Source of the DNA: Flavobacteriaceae bacterium PS02336
Lineage (GTDB): Bacteria > Bacteroidota > Bacteroidia > Flavobacteriales > Flavobacteriaceae
Direction of reading: 5' to 3'
Length of the DNA stretch: 64,000 bases
Assembly: GCA_029960065.1 (NCBI GenBank)
Contig: JASCOF010000002.1
Location: forward strand, 186,001-250,000
Numbering within the stretch: position 1 is the stretch's first letter; each line of letters begins with the position of its first letter. This document shows, one piece after another, positions 26,512 through 35,515 of the stretch. Below the pieces are notes generated by a model. That model ran no database searches, was not told where the DNA came from, and was given only the letters and a program-made list of their open reading frames with translations. The position numbers were made by a program, and so were the translations under genes.

Positions 26512-27528
26512 ATGAAAATAATTGTGCCAATGGCAGGCCGTGGATCGAGATTAAGGCCTCATACGTTAACAGTGCCAAAACCGTTAATTCCAGTTGCTGG
26601 TAAATCAATTGTACACCGTTTAGTTGAAGATATTGCCAAAATATTAAAAGAACCAATTGAAGAAGTGGCTTTTATTTTAGGAGATGAAGCATTTTTTGGT
26701 GATGATGTTGTAACAAGTCTAAAAGATTTAGCAAAAGGATTAGGAGCTAAAGCTTCAATTTACCGTCAAGATCAGCCTTTAGGAACTGGACACGCAATTA
26801 TGTGTGCAAAAGATTCTTTGTCTGGACCAGCTGTTATAGCTTATGCCGATACATTAATAAGAGCAGATTTTGAATTAGATCCAGAAGCCGATGCAGTAAT
26901 CTGGGTAAAACAAGTAGAGCAACCAGAAGCTTTTGGTGTGGTAAAACTAAATCAAAATAATGAAATTGTTGAATTGGTTGAAAAGCCAAAAGAATTTGTA
27001 AGTGACTTAGCCGTAATCGGAATTTATTATTTTAAAGAAGTTGGAGTTTTAAGAAATGAGCTTCAAAGTGTTTTAGATAATAACATTCAAAATGGTGGAG
27101 AATACCAAATTAATGATGGTATTAAAGCCATGATGGCAAACGGAAAAGTTTTTAAAACTGGAAGTGTTGACGAATGGATGGACTGCGGAAACAAAGATGT
27201 TACCGTAGAAACCAACACAAGAATGCTAGGTTTTCTTCATAACGACGGAGAACATTTAGTAGATTATGATGTAAAATTGGAGAATTCTACAATTATTCCA
27301 CCTTGTTATATTGGAGAAAATGTTGTTTTGAAAAACACGACAATCGGACCAAATGTTTCGGTTGGAAAAGGTTGTCATGTAACCGATAGTGTTATTAAAA
27401 ATAGTTTAATTCAAACCTATTCTCAAATTAAAAATGCTAACTTAGATAACGCAATGATTGGAAATCATGTAAGTTATGATGGTAAATTTACTAGTGTAAG
27501 TATTGGAGATTATTCGGTTTTGGAATAA
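26512..27528 (+). CDS. Sugar-1-phosphate nucleotidyltransferase with C-terminal left-handed beta helix
   Basis: A 338-residue enzyme making a nucleotide sugar (NTP + sugar-1-phosphate). The N-terminal nucleotide loop GRGSRLRPHTLTVPKPLIPV is a full match to the RmlA/GlmU family. The metal and sugar sites include AYADTLIRADF and VEKPKEFVSDLAVIGIYYF. The last 90 residues are hexapeptide-like repeats (IPPCYIGENVVLKNTTIGPN). It resembles the long glucose-1-phosphate thymidylyltransferase-like proteins; the real sugar is uncertain. Likely cotranscribed with dut and the TPR gene. Confidence 0.88.
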   Translation: MKIIVPMAGRGSRLRPHTLTVPKPLIPVAGKSIVHRLVEDIAKILKEPIEEVAFILGDEAFFGDDVVTSLKDLAKGLGAKASIYRQDQPLGTGHAIMCAKDSLSGPAVIAYADTLIRADFELDPEADAVIWVKQVEQPEAFGVVKLNQNNEIVELVEKPKEFVSDLAVIGIYYFKEVGVLRNELQSVLDNNIQNGGEYQINDGIKAMMANGKVFKTGSVDEWMDCGNKDVTVETNTRMLGFLHNDGEHLVDYDVKLENSTIIPPCYIGENVVLKNTTIGPNVSVGKGCHVTDSVIKNSLIQTYSQIKNANLDNAMIGNHVSYDGKFTSVSIGDYSVLE

Positions 27529-27570
27529 ATTAAAAAAGTTTCGTTTTTGTTTAAAATGTAAATTTTTAAA

Positions 27571-28923
27571 ATGGTCAAAAAAAGAGTTTTTACAGTTTTG
27601 TTTCTTGCTTTATTCAGCGCATCGTTTTCGGTTTTTGGACAAACAGAACCCGAAGATATTGCTATGGCAACAGACGAATATCAAGATGCTTTTTATGAAT
27701 CATTGAAACAAAAAGGAATTGAAAATTATGATAAAGCTATTGTGTCATTGGAAAAATGTATAAAACTAAAACCCAATGACGCTGTAGCTTATTTTGAATT
27801 AGGAAAAAATTATCTGTCACTAAAAGAGTATCAAAATGCTCAAAACAATTTTGAAAAAGCGACGCAGTTAGACCCTAAAAACAAATGGTTTTGGCTCGGA
27901 ATTTACGATGTAAGTTTTGAGACAAAAAACTATCCGCTGGCAATTGAAACGATTCAAAAAATAATTGTTTTTGACGAAGAATACAAAGACGATTTGATTT
28001 CACTGTACATGATTACCAATCAGTACGATAAAGCTTTGACAGCGATAAATGAAATGAACGATAAGTTCGGGAAATCATCCGATCGTGAAATTTACAAAGC
28101 GCAGATTTTATCTCAGGGAAAATATCAAAATGCTGAAATTGATAATCTGATTCAGCAGATTAAAAAAGACCCAAAAGAAGAATCCAATTATTTGAATCTG
28201 ATTCTCTTGTATTCAAAAAATAATGAAAATGAGAAATCACTAGAGGTTGCGAAACAATTAGCGAAAGAAATTCCAAATTCAGAATGGTCACAGGTTAGTT
28301 TGTTTAAAACCTATTTAGATGCCAATCAAGCAGATAAAGCTATTAAGTCGATGAATGTGATTTTGGCAAGTTCAAAAATCGATTCAAAAATCAAACATAG
28401 AACTTTGAATGAATTTTTGATTTATGTAAATAAAAATCCACAGTATGCTGCCGATTTAGAAAAAGCGATTGCCTATTTTGATAACGATAAAGAAGTCGAT
28501 GTTGCAAAAGAAATAGGAAAATTTTATCATAGTAAAGGCCAGTTTGAGAATGCAGTTAAATATTATGAAAAAGATTTAAAGGCAAATTCAGATACTGATC
28601 TTGAAACCAATATGCTGTTGCTTGAAGCTTATTCGCAGACGAAGCAGTTTGAACCAATGACAAAAAGAGCCATGATGCTGATCGAGGTATATCCAAGTCA
28701 GGCTCAATTTTATTATTTTGCAGGATTAGGAAGTAATCAGCAGAAACAATTTAAGAATGCAAAAACCGTTTTAGAAATGGGTCTTGATTATGTTGTTGAT
28801 GATGTGAAATTAGAATCCAATTTTAATATTCAATTAGGAGAAGCATACAATGGATTAGGAGACGCCAAGAAAAAAGAGGAATACTTTTTGAAGGCAAATG
28901 AATTATTAAAGAAAAAAAAATAA
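27571..28923 (+). CDS. Periplasmic TPR-repeat protein
   Basis: A 450-residue protein with a signal peptide (about 1-23, cut after VFGQ or nearby) and TPR repeats through most of its length, for example NDAVAYFELGKNYLSLKEYQ around 69-88 and a final pair near 370-445. TPR proteins are scaffolds; no enzyme motif is seen. The gene lies directly before a DUF4292 lipoprotein (13-base gap) and an EnvC-like factor, in a three-gene envelope group also known from other Flavobacterium genomes, which suggests envelope assembly. Confidence 0.85.
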   Translation: MVKKRVFTVLFLALFSASFSVFGQTEPEDIAMATDEYQDAFYESLKQKGIENYDKAIVSLEKCIKLKPNDAVAYFELGKNYLSLKEYQNAQNNFEKATQLDPKNKWFWLGIYDVSFETKNYPLAIETIQKIIVFDEEYKDDLISLYMITNQYDKALTAINEMNDKFGKSSDREIYKAQILSQGKYQNAEIDNLIQQIKKDPKEESNYLNLILLYSKNNENEKSLEVAKQLAKEIPNSEWSQVSLFKTYLDANQADKAIKSMNVILASSKIDSKIKHRTLNEFLIYVNKNPQYAADLEKAIAYFDNDKEVDVAKEIGKFYHSKGQFENAVKYYEKDLKANSDTDLETNMLLLEAYSQTKQFEPMTKRAMMLIEVYPSQAQFYYFAGLGSNQQKQFKNAKTVLEMGLDYVVDDVKLESNFNIQLGEAYNGLGDAKKKEEYFLKANELLKKKK

Positions 28924-28936
28924 AGGAGGAAACTCA

Positions 28937-29716
28937 ATGAAAAAATATATTTCAATAGTACTACTTTCTATTGCTGTAGTTTCGTGTAAAACGAAAGCTG
29001 TTGCAGTACAAAGTAATACAAGCCAAACCGTTGCGCCGAAAGAAGACAAAAAAGTAATCGAAAAGCATTACGATAATAAACTAGATTTTTCTACTTTATA
29101 TATTAAAGCCAGCGCAAAATATGTAGATGAAAAACAAAGCCAGAATGTTACTGCCGAAATTAGAATCGAAAAAGACAAACAGATTTTAATAAGCGTGCGG
29201 TTTTTAGGAATTACAATGGCAAAAGCTTTAATAACACCTTCTACAGTAAGTTATTACGAGAAAATAAACAGTACTTACTACGAAGGAGATTTTACCAGTC
29301 TAAGTAAATGGCTGGGAACAGATTTAGATTATAGTAAAGTTCAAAATCTATTAGTTGGTGAAGCTTTTGATGATTTAAGAAAAGGAAAATACACACAGAC
29401 AATTGTAGATAATCTTTTTAGATTGGATGAAGAAAAAGAGGCTAATTTGAAAAAAACGTTTTTCTTAGATGCTGAAAAATATTTAATTCAGAAAGAAGAA
29501 ATTTCACAGCCGTCAGAAAACAGAAGTTTACAGATTGCTTATTCAGACAGCAAAACTTTTAATCAAGGAACACTTCCAACAAGTATCGAAATAAATGCGT
29601 TACAGCCAAAAGGGAAAACTAGTATTAATTTGAATTACAACAATATTTCATTTAACGAAGAACTTTCTTTTCCATACAGCGTTCCAAGCGGTTATAAAAA
29701 AATTACAATTCAGTAA
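28937..29716 (+). CDS. DUF4292 lipoprotein (LolB-like fold suspected)
   Basis: A 259-residue lipoprotein: signal peptide with Cys17 (AVVSC), then a Gln/Lys linker and a beta-rich domain matching DUF4292, with the conserved ISVRFLGITMAKALITPSTV near 90-110 and YYEGDFTSLSKWLG. The beta fold around a hydrophobic groove resembles LolA/LolB-type lipoprotein carriers; Bacteroidota lack a recognisable LolB, so this family has been considered a candidate. That is inference. A purine-rich AAAGGAGGAAA stretch before the ATG is an unusually good ribosome site for this phylum. Confidence 0.8.
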   Translation: MKKYISIVLLSIAVVSCKTKAVAVQSNTSQTVAPKEDKKVIEKHYDNKLDFSTLYIKASAKYVDEKQSQNVTAEIRIEKDKQILISVRFLGITMAKALITPSTVSYYEKINSTYYEGDFTSLSKWLGTDLDYSKVQNLLVGEAFDDLRKGKYTQTIVDNLFRLDEEKEANLKKTFFLDAEKYLIQKEEISQPSENRSLQIAYSDSKTFNQGTLPTSIEINALQPKGKTSINLNYNNISFNEELSFPYSVPSGYKKITIQ

Positions 29717-29740
29717 ATTTGCAAAAATAAAAATAGAAAC

Positions 29741-30994
29741 ATGCCAAAATTTCTCCTAAGTCTAGTTTTAATTTGTGCCACTACTTTTGTATGGGCACAG
29801 GATTCTCAGCAAGAAAAACTGGAGCAGCGTAAAGCTCAAATTCAACAGGAAATCAAAGACAATGAAAAAATGCTTCAGTCTGTTCGAAAAAAAGAGAAAT
29901 CTGCTGTGAATGAATATTTAATTCAAGCCAATAAGATCAAACTAAAAGAGAAATTAATCAATACTACTGCAAAACAGGAAAGACTGATTAGTAATGATAT
30001 GTATATTAATCAAGTTCAGGTTAATAAACTTAAGAAAGAATTAAAAGTCCTAAAAGAAGATTATGCAGAGATGATTTTAAAATCATACAAAAGCCGATCT
30101 GAACAAAGCCGAGCGATGTTTATATTATCATCTGAAAGTTTTTTGCAGGCGTATAAAAGAGCTCAATATCTAAAACAATACACTAATTTTAGAAAAAATC
30201 AAGGACTTGAGATTCAGTCTAAAACTGCACAGTTGGTTGATTTTAATGCAAAGCTGGACGGACAAAGACAAGTGAAAAAGAAGATTATTTCTGAAAACCA
30301 AAAAGAAAAAGTTACTCTTGAAGCTGAGAAAAAAGAGCAGCAAAAATTGGTTAATGCGCTTAAGAAAGATAAAAATAAAATTGCTTCAGATATTAGATCC
30401 AAACAAAGTGAAGCAAAACGAATTGACAGACAAATTGATCGTTTAATTCGTGAAGCGATTGCCGAAGCCAATAGAAAAGCAGCTGCCGAAAGAGCAAAAG
30501 CAAACCCAGGTTCAAGTGAGGCAAAAGCTCCTGTTTCTTCTTCTAAAATTGCGTTGACACCAGAGGACAAAATTTTGGCTGCCGATTTTAAAGCTAATAG
30601 AGGAAGATTGCCTTGGCCTGTAGAAAAAGGATTTATTTCCCTAGGATACGGAGATCAGCCTCACCCGCTGCATCCTTCAATTACAGTTCACAATTCTGGA
30701 GTTGAGATTACAACAGAAGATGGTGCCAGCGCTAGAGCAGTATTTGCAGGAGAAGTTTCTAAGGTTATTGTTTTATCACCAGTAAACAAAGCAGTTGTAA
30801 TTCAGCATGGAGATTTCTTTACAGTATATCAAAACTTAAGTTCTGTTTCTGTTAGTCAAGGAGATAAAGTAACAATTAAGCAGAATATTGGAAAAGTGAG
30901 AACAAGCGGAGATACAGGAAAAACAATCATCAAATTCCTGATTCTTCAAAATACTTCAAACAACAATCCAGAAGGATGGTTACAAAGCAGATAA
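29741..30994 (+). CDS. EnvC-like murein hydrolase activator (degenerate LytM)
   Basis: A 417-residue periplasmic protein: signal peptide 1-19, a long coiled coil at about 20-250, and a C-terminal M23/LytM domain. The active-site residues are not conserved: where M23 has HxGxD there is HNSGVEI, and the HxH motif is replaced by IIKFLIL. This matches EnvC-type factors, which lack peptidase activity and instead activate amidases at the division site. It is the last gene before a strong terminator and the third of an envelope gene group. A -7-like box TAAATTTG at 29714-29721 may add a local promoter. Confidence 0.88.
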   Translation: MPKFLLSLVLICATTFVWAQDSQQEKLEQRKAQIQQEIKDNEKMLQSVRKKEKSAVNEYLIQANKIKLKEKLINTTAKQERLISNDMYINQVQVNKLKKELKVLKEDYAEMILKSYKSRSEQSRAMFILSSESFLQAYKRAQYLKQYTNFRKNQGLEIQSKTAQLVDFNAKLDGQRQVKKKIISENQKEKVTLEAEKKEQQKLVNALKKDKNKIASDIRSKQSEAKRIDRQIDRLIREAIAEANRKAAAERAKANPGSSEAKAPVSSSKIALTPEDKILAADFKANRGRLPWPVEKGFISLGYGDQPHPLHPSITVHNSGVEITTEDGASARAVFAGEVSKVIVLSPVNKAVVIQHGDFFTVYQNLSSVSVSQGDKVTIKQNIGKVRTSGDTGKTIIKFLILQNTSNNNPEGWLQSR

Positions 30995-31000
30995 AAATTT

Positions 31001-31027
31001 AAGGGAGCCAATTGGCTCCCTTTTTTT
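31001..31027. terminator. Bidirectional intrinsic terminator
   Basis: AAGGGAGCCAATTGGCTCCCTT is a perfect palindrome in its first 22 bases followed by T7. It lies between the convergent EnvC-like and CBS genes. Confidence 0.9.
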
Positions 31028-31028
31028 A

Positions 31029-31448
31029 TTAATCATATTGTTCTAAAAAATATTTAATAACATCTGTTGTCGTTACAATTCCTTTTAATTCTCCATTATC
31101 TACAACAGGCAATGCATGAAATTCTTCTTTAACAAAAGTCGCTGCTAGATCTTTGATAATCGTTTCAGACGATAGCGTCTTCGGTTTTGATGTCATAACC
31201 TGAGGAATAGTCAACATATCTAAAATAGCTTCATCCACACCTTCCTGCCCGTCAAACAAAGCGCCGAAAGTTAAGCGGTTAATATCTGTACGGCTTATTA
31301 TGCCAACAACTTCTTTGCCGTTGACAACCGGGATATGACGAATAGAATTCGATTTTAATTTTTCAATAACTTTTCTTAAATCGTCATTTTGACTTACTGT
31401 AATTACAGCTTTGGTCATAATATGACTAATTGGTTCTCTTCTTTTCAT
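31029..31448 (-). CDS. CBS-pair domain protein
   Basis: A 139-residue soluble protein made of two CBS domains: first with MTKAVITVSQNDDLRKVIEKLKSN (about 11-34) and HIPVVNGKEVVGIISRTDI, second with VMTSKPKTLSSETIIKDLAA and FHALPVVDNGELKGIVTTTDVI. CBS pairs bind adenosine nucleotides and act as energy sensors; a stand-alone pair likely regulates a partner. No partner is apparent here. Confidence 0.9.
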   Translation of the reverse strand: MKRREPISHIMTKAVITVSQNDDLRKVIEKLKSNSIRHIPVVNGKEVVGIISRTDINRLTFGALFDGQEGVDEAILDMLTIPQVMTSKPKTLSSETIIKDLAATFVKEEFHALPVVDNGELKGIVTTTDVIKYFLEQYD

Positions 31449-31560
31449 AACAGCTTAGTTTAATATTTATATCAAATATGTAGAATAATTCTTTCAAAAC
31501 ACATGATCTTTATCAGTTTTTAAAACAATTAAAAGAAGAAATAATACCACTAAATTTTAG

Positions 31561-31568
31561 TATTTTTG
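31561..31568 (+). promoter_or_regulatory. -7 promoter box for rbfA, very close to the start codon
   Basis: TATTTTTG fits TAnnTTTG and ends only four bases before the rbfA ATG at 31573. With the usual distance from box to start of transcription, the rbfA message would be leaderless or nearly so. Confidence 0.45.
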
Positions 31569-31572
31569 CAGT

Positions 31573-31965
31573 ATGGAAACAAATAGACAGAAAAAAATAG
31601 GCGGTGTGCTCCAGAAAGATCTGGTTGATATATTGCAAGGTGAAGTGAGAAAAAACGGAATTACAAATTTGGTAATTTCAGTATCCAAAGTTAGTGTAAC
31701 TACAGATTTGTCTGTAGCAACAGTATATTTAAGTATTTTTCCACAAGAAAAAGCAAAAGAAACTTTAGAGGCAATAAAAACAAATACGACTTTAATCAAA
31801 CATGATTTGTCACAACGTGTTCGTTTGCAGTTGCGTCGCGTTCCAAATTTAGTATTCTTCATTGATGACTCTTTAGATTACATTGAGAAAATTGACAATG
31901 CACTTTCAGGAAAAGAAAACCCAATAGAAAATCGTGACCTTTTAGAAAAAAGAAGAAAGTCGTAA
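31573..31965 (+). CDS. rbfA: 30S ribosome-binding factor A
   Basis: 130-residue KH-type factor that binds the 30S subunit and helps 16S rRNA 5'-end maturation. Family start RQKKIGGVLQKDLVDIL and the conserved SVSKVSVTTDLSVATVYLSIF and VRLQLRRVPNLVFFIDDSLDY are intact. One base separates its stop from the permease gene, so the two form an operon, a pairing common in Flavobacterium. Confidence 0.95.
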   Translation: METNRQKKIGGVLQKDLVDILQGEVRKNGITNLVISVSKVSVTTDLSVATVYLSIFPQEKAKETLEAIKTNTTLIKHDLSQRVRLQLRRVPNLVFFIDDSLDYIEKIDNALSGKENPIENRDLLEKRRKS

Positions 31966-31966
31966 T

Positions 31967-33166
31967 TTGAATTTCCCGTTATACATAGCCAAACGTTATA
32001 TTTTTAGCAGCAGTAAAAACAATGCTATCAATATTATTAATCGAATTGCCAGCATGGGAATCATTGTTGGTACGATGGCTTTGTTTGTGGTTTTATCCGT
32101 CTTCAGCGGATTAAAAGTTTTTAGTCTATCGTTTACAAACGAAATTGATCCTGATTTAAAATTGGCGAGTACATACGGAAAATCATTTTTAATTACACCC
32201 GATCAGGAAATGCAAATCAAGAAAATTGATGGCGTTGCTTTTTATACCAAAATTATTGAAGAACGTGTTTTGTTTTTGTTTAAAGACAAACAGCAGGTTA
32301 CTTACTTAAAAGGAGTTGACAGCACTTATGCGGTAGTAAATGATATTAAGAAAAAACTCTTTAACGGACAATGGCTTAGACAGGATAGTTTTCAGGTTGT
32401 AATAGGTTACGGATTGGCTCAGAACTTTTCTATGGGAATTATGGATTTTGAAAATCCGTTGCAGATTTTTGCACCAAAACCAGGAAAAGGAGCGATCGAA
32501 AACCCAGAAGAAGCTTTTAATAAAACAGATGTTCTGCCTGTTGGAATTTATTCTATCAGTGAAGAATTAGATTCGAAATATGTATTTGCAGATTTAGGTC
32601 TTACACAGGAATTGTTAATGTACAAGCCGAATCAAATCTCTGGAATTGAATTTAAGTTGAAAGAGAACGCAGATGAAAATGTAGTTAAATCCAAGCTTAA
32701 TTCGATTTTTAAAAATAAGATTACCCTAAAAAACAGAGCACAGTTAAACGAGTCTTTGTACAAAATGCTGAATACCGAAAATATCGTGGTTTACCTTATT
32801 TTTACTTTGGTAATTATTGTGGCACTTTTTAATTTGGTTGGTGCTTTAATTATGATGATTTTAGAGAAAAGAGGAAATCTTAAAACCCTTTTTAATCTAG
32901 GGGCAGAAGTAGGATATCTTAGAAGAATCTTTTTGCTTCAAGGTACTTTACTCAGTTTTTTTGGTGGCTTAATCGGACTTGTTTTAGGCGTAATATTGGT
33001 AATATTACAACAGCAATACGAGCTGATAATGATCACACCAACATTGGCTTATCCAGTTGTTTTTTCAGTAGAAAATGTTCTAATTGTAATGACAACTATT
33101 GTCACACTTGGTTTTACAGCTTCACTAATAGCGAGTAGCCGCGTGAGCAAAAAATTACTGGATTAA
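31967..33166 (+). CDS. LolC/LolE-type ABC permease (FtsX family)
   Basis: A 399-residue inner-membrane protein with one N-terminal membrane helix (about 26-48), a large periplasmic MacB-like domain (about 50-265), and three C-terminal helices. The N-terminus FPLYIAKRYIFSSSKNNAINIINRIA is the LolC/LolE pattern, so a role in extracting lipoproteins from the inner membrane is likely. Start is TTG at 31967, one base after the rbfA stop, fixed by that N-terminus. The ATPase (LolD) is not nearby. Confidence 0.85.
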   Translation: MNFPLYIAKRYIFSSSKNNAINIINRIASMGIIVGTMALFVVLSVFSGLKVFSLSFTNEIDPDLKLASTYGKSFLITPDQEMQIKKIDGVAFYTKIIEERVLFLFKDKQQVTYLKGVDSTYAVVNDIKKKLFNGQWLRQDSFQVVIGYGLAQNFSMGIMDFENPLQIFAPKPGKGAIENPEEAFNKTDVLPVGIYSISEELDSKYVFADLGLTQELLMYKPNQISGIEFKLKENADENVVKSKLNSIFKNKITLKNRAQLNESLYKMLNTENIVVYLIFTLVIIVALFNLVGALIMMILEKRGNLKTLFNLGAEVGYLRRIFLLQGTLLSFFGGLIGLVLGVILVILQQQYELIMITPTLAYPVVFSVENVLIVMTTIVTLGFTASLIASSRVSKKLLD

Positions 33167-33337
33167 TTTCTTCCTAAAAAATATTACTTATATTTACGGC
33201 CTTGAAAATCTACAGCATATGATTGTTTCTGCCTAATCCTATTTTATTTTTTAGAATAATTAGGATACTTAAGTTTTTACTTTTTGAAGTTCAGATTTAT
33301 ACATCTGGGCCAATTTTATTATTTATCCTAATATATC

Positions 33338-34765
33338 ATGACAGAAACAGCAATAAAGAAAAGTTTTATTTCTAAAATTTTTACCACAACAAAACAAGCC
33401 TTAAAAGGCGACGAATCTTTTGATTATACTTCTGGAAGTATTAAAAAAGCAGTCATTCTATTGGCCATTCCAATGGTTTTAGAAATGATGATGGAATCGG
33501 TTTTTGCATTAGTCGATTTGTATTTTGTAGGCCATTTAGAACACAGTAGTTTTGCGATCCAGACCGTTGGTTTAACAGAATCTGTACTAACCGTAATATA
33601 TTCACTTGCTATTGGAATGAGTATGGCGGCAACAGCTGTTGTAGCACGCCGTATTGGTGAAAAGGATCCAATCGCTGCAGCAAAGGCGGGAATGCAGGCA
33701 ATTATTATTGCATTTGCGATTAATAGTTTACTAAGTATTTTAGGGATTATTTATGCGAAAGATATTTTGATTTTAATGGGTTCTTCAATTGAATCAGCAG
33801 AACATGGTTATCGATTTACACAAATCATGATTGGTTCCAGTTTATGCATTATGCTTTTGTTTTTGATTAATGGAATTTTTCGCGGAGCGGGAAATGCAGC
33901 AATCGCAATGAAAAGTCTTTGGATCGCCAATATCTGCAACATCATTTTATGTCCAATTTTAATTAATGGTTTAGGACCAGTTCCTGCTTTCGGGTTAATT
34001 GGTGCAGCTTTGGCAACCACTATAGGAAGAAGCATTGGAGTTTTATATCAGGTTTATCATTTATTTTTTGGAAATGGAATTTTGAAAATCAAGGTTTCTT
34101 ATTTCACTCCCGATTTTGCACAAATAAAAGTTTTAATAAAAATTGCGGCTCCTGGAATTTTGCAATTTGTAATTGCATCATGCAGTTGGATTTTTCTCGC
34201 AAAATTAGTTGCAACAACTGGAGGAGATCACGGTTCTGCAGGGTATCAAACCGCATTAAGAATTATGATGTTTTTTATACTTCCAGCTTGGGGATTAAGC
34301 AATGCAGCAGCAACTTTGGTAGGACAAAATTTAGGAGCAAAGCAAATCGAACGTGCAGAAAAATCAGTTATGACAACGGCAAGATATAATGTAATTTTCA
34401 TGGCTTCAATCATGATTATCACACTAGTTTTGGGAAAATACATTATTTCATTTTTCACCAATGACGAAGCTGTAAAAGTTATCGCTGTCGAGGCTTTACA
34501 AATCATGAGTATTGGTTTCATTTTCTACGGAATCGGAATGGTTTTAATCAATACTTTCAATGGAGCAGGAGATACCTGGACACCAACAGGAATTAACTTT
34601 TTCGGGTTTTGGCTTTTTCAGATTCCGCTTGCTTATGTATTGGCAAAACATTTTAATATGGGACCAACAGGAGTTTTTATCGCCATTCCTGTAGCTGAAA
34701 CTGCGATTACTTTGGCAGGAATCTTCTTTTATAAGAGAGGAAAATGGAAACGAGTTCAAGTTTAG
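33338..34765 (+). CDS. MATE family efflux transporter
   Basis: A 475-residue, 12-helix multidrug and toxin extrusion exporter using an Na+ or H+ gradient. Two homologous six-helix halves; conserved FALVDLYFVGHLEHSSFAIQ-like first-half segment near 51-70 and NTFNGAGDTWTPTGINFFGFW in the second half. The 170-base region upstream shows no clear promoter or terminator apart from a weak TACATCTG box. Substrate unknown. Confidence 0.92.
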   Translation: MTETAIKKSFISKIFTTTKQALKGDESFDYTSGSIKKAVILLAIPMVLEMMMESVFALVDLYFVGHLEHSSFAIQTVGLTESVLTVIYSLAIGMSMAATAVVARRIGEKDPIAAAKAGMQAIIIAFAINSLLSILGIIYAKDILILMGSSIESAEHGYRFTQIMIGSSLCIMLLFLINGIFRGAGNAAIAMKSLWIANICNIILCPILINGLGPVPAFGLIGAALATTIGRSIGVLYQVYHLFFGNGILKIKVSYFTPDFAQIKVLIKIAAPGILQFVIASCSWIFLAKLVATTGGDHGSAGYQTALRIMMFFILPAWGLSNAAATLVGQNLGAKQIERAEKSVMTTARYNVIFMASIMIITLVLGKYIISFFTNDEAVKVIAVEALQIMSIGFIFYGIGMVLINTFNGAGDTWTPTGINFFGFWLFQIPLAYVLAKHFNMGPTGVFIAIPVAETAITLAGIFFYKRGKWKRVQV

Positions 34766-34825
34766 ATTCTGTACAATATTTCTTAAAAATTTTCGTTGAA
34801 TTTATTTAACCAAAAAAGTAGATTT

Positions 34826-35428
34826 ATGAAAACCAAAATTAAATTTTTAGCCATTGTATGTTTGGCTGTATTCGGATTTATGGCCTTTAAACCAGTAAAC
34901 AAAAAAGTGATTTTAATTGATGCAGGTCATGGAGGTTATGATGTTGGGAAAGATCTGTATGGCTTCGAAGAAAAAGCAATTACAGAAACAGTAGCAACAA
35001 AAATAAAAGAACAAAACAAGGATGTAAATATTAAAATTGTTTTGATTCGTGATGGAGATACAAGTATGGATCTCAAAGAAAGAGTTTCTATAATCAATAA
35101 CTTGAAACCAGATCTGGTACTTTCACTGCATGTTAATTCAAACTCAAACATGGAAGCGAATGGGGTTGATGCTTATATTTCTTCAAAGAAAACCTTTTAT
35201 GATCAATCAAAAGAAATCGCTGAAATTCTAGTTAATAAGATTACGGCAACAGGAAACCTAAAAAAAAGGCGTATAAGTGAGGCACCATTTTATATTTTGA
35301 AAAATGCAGAATGTTCAACGGTGCATTTAGAGCTAGGATTTTTATCTAATGAAAATGACCGAAATTATATTACCAGCGATAAAGGACAAACTGAAATTGC
35401 TGAGAAAATTTTAGAATCTATAAAATAA
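34826..35428 (+). CDS. N-acetylmuramoyl-L-alanine amidase (Amidase_3)
   Basis: A 200-residue exported zinc amidase cutting the bond between MurNAc and the stem peptide. Signal peptide about 1-22, then LIDAGHGGYDVG (first zinc His), EEKAIT (zinc Glu), LVLSLHVNSN (second zinc His) and the catalytic Glu in STVHLELGFLSN. The ATG at 34826 is chosen over a TTG at 34796 because the signal peptide starts there. The family is activated by EnvC-like factors such as the one at 29741-30994, a plausible partner by function. Confidence 0.9.
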   Translation: MKTKIKFLAIVCLAVFGFMAFKPVNKKVILIDAGHGGYDVGKDLYGFEEKAITETVATKIKEQNKDVNIKIVLIRDGDTSMDLKERVSIINNLKPDLVLSLHVNSNSNMEANGVDAYISSKKTFYDQSKEIAEILVNKITATGNLKKRRISEAPFYILKNAECSTVHLELGFLSNENDRNYITSDKGQTEIAEKILESIK

Positions 35429-35431
35429 AAC

Positions 35432-35469
35432 AAAAAAAAGACCTTCAGATTTTTGAAGGTCTTTTTTTT
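35432..35469. terminator. Intrinsic terminator after the amidase gene
   Basis: A8-GACCTTCA pairs with TGAAGGTC-T8 over a 6-base loop. The flanking A and T runs make it usable in both directions, also for the convergent dus gene, which has a second small hairpin at 35476-35500. Confidence 0.88.
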
Positions 35470-35515
35470 GTTTTCTTATCAAAGTCCAAAACTTTGATAA
35501 AGATTAATTTATATT

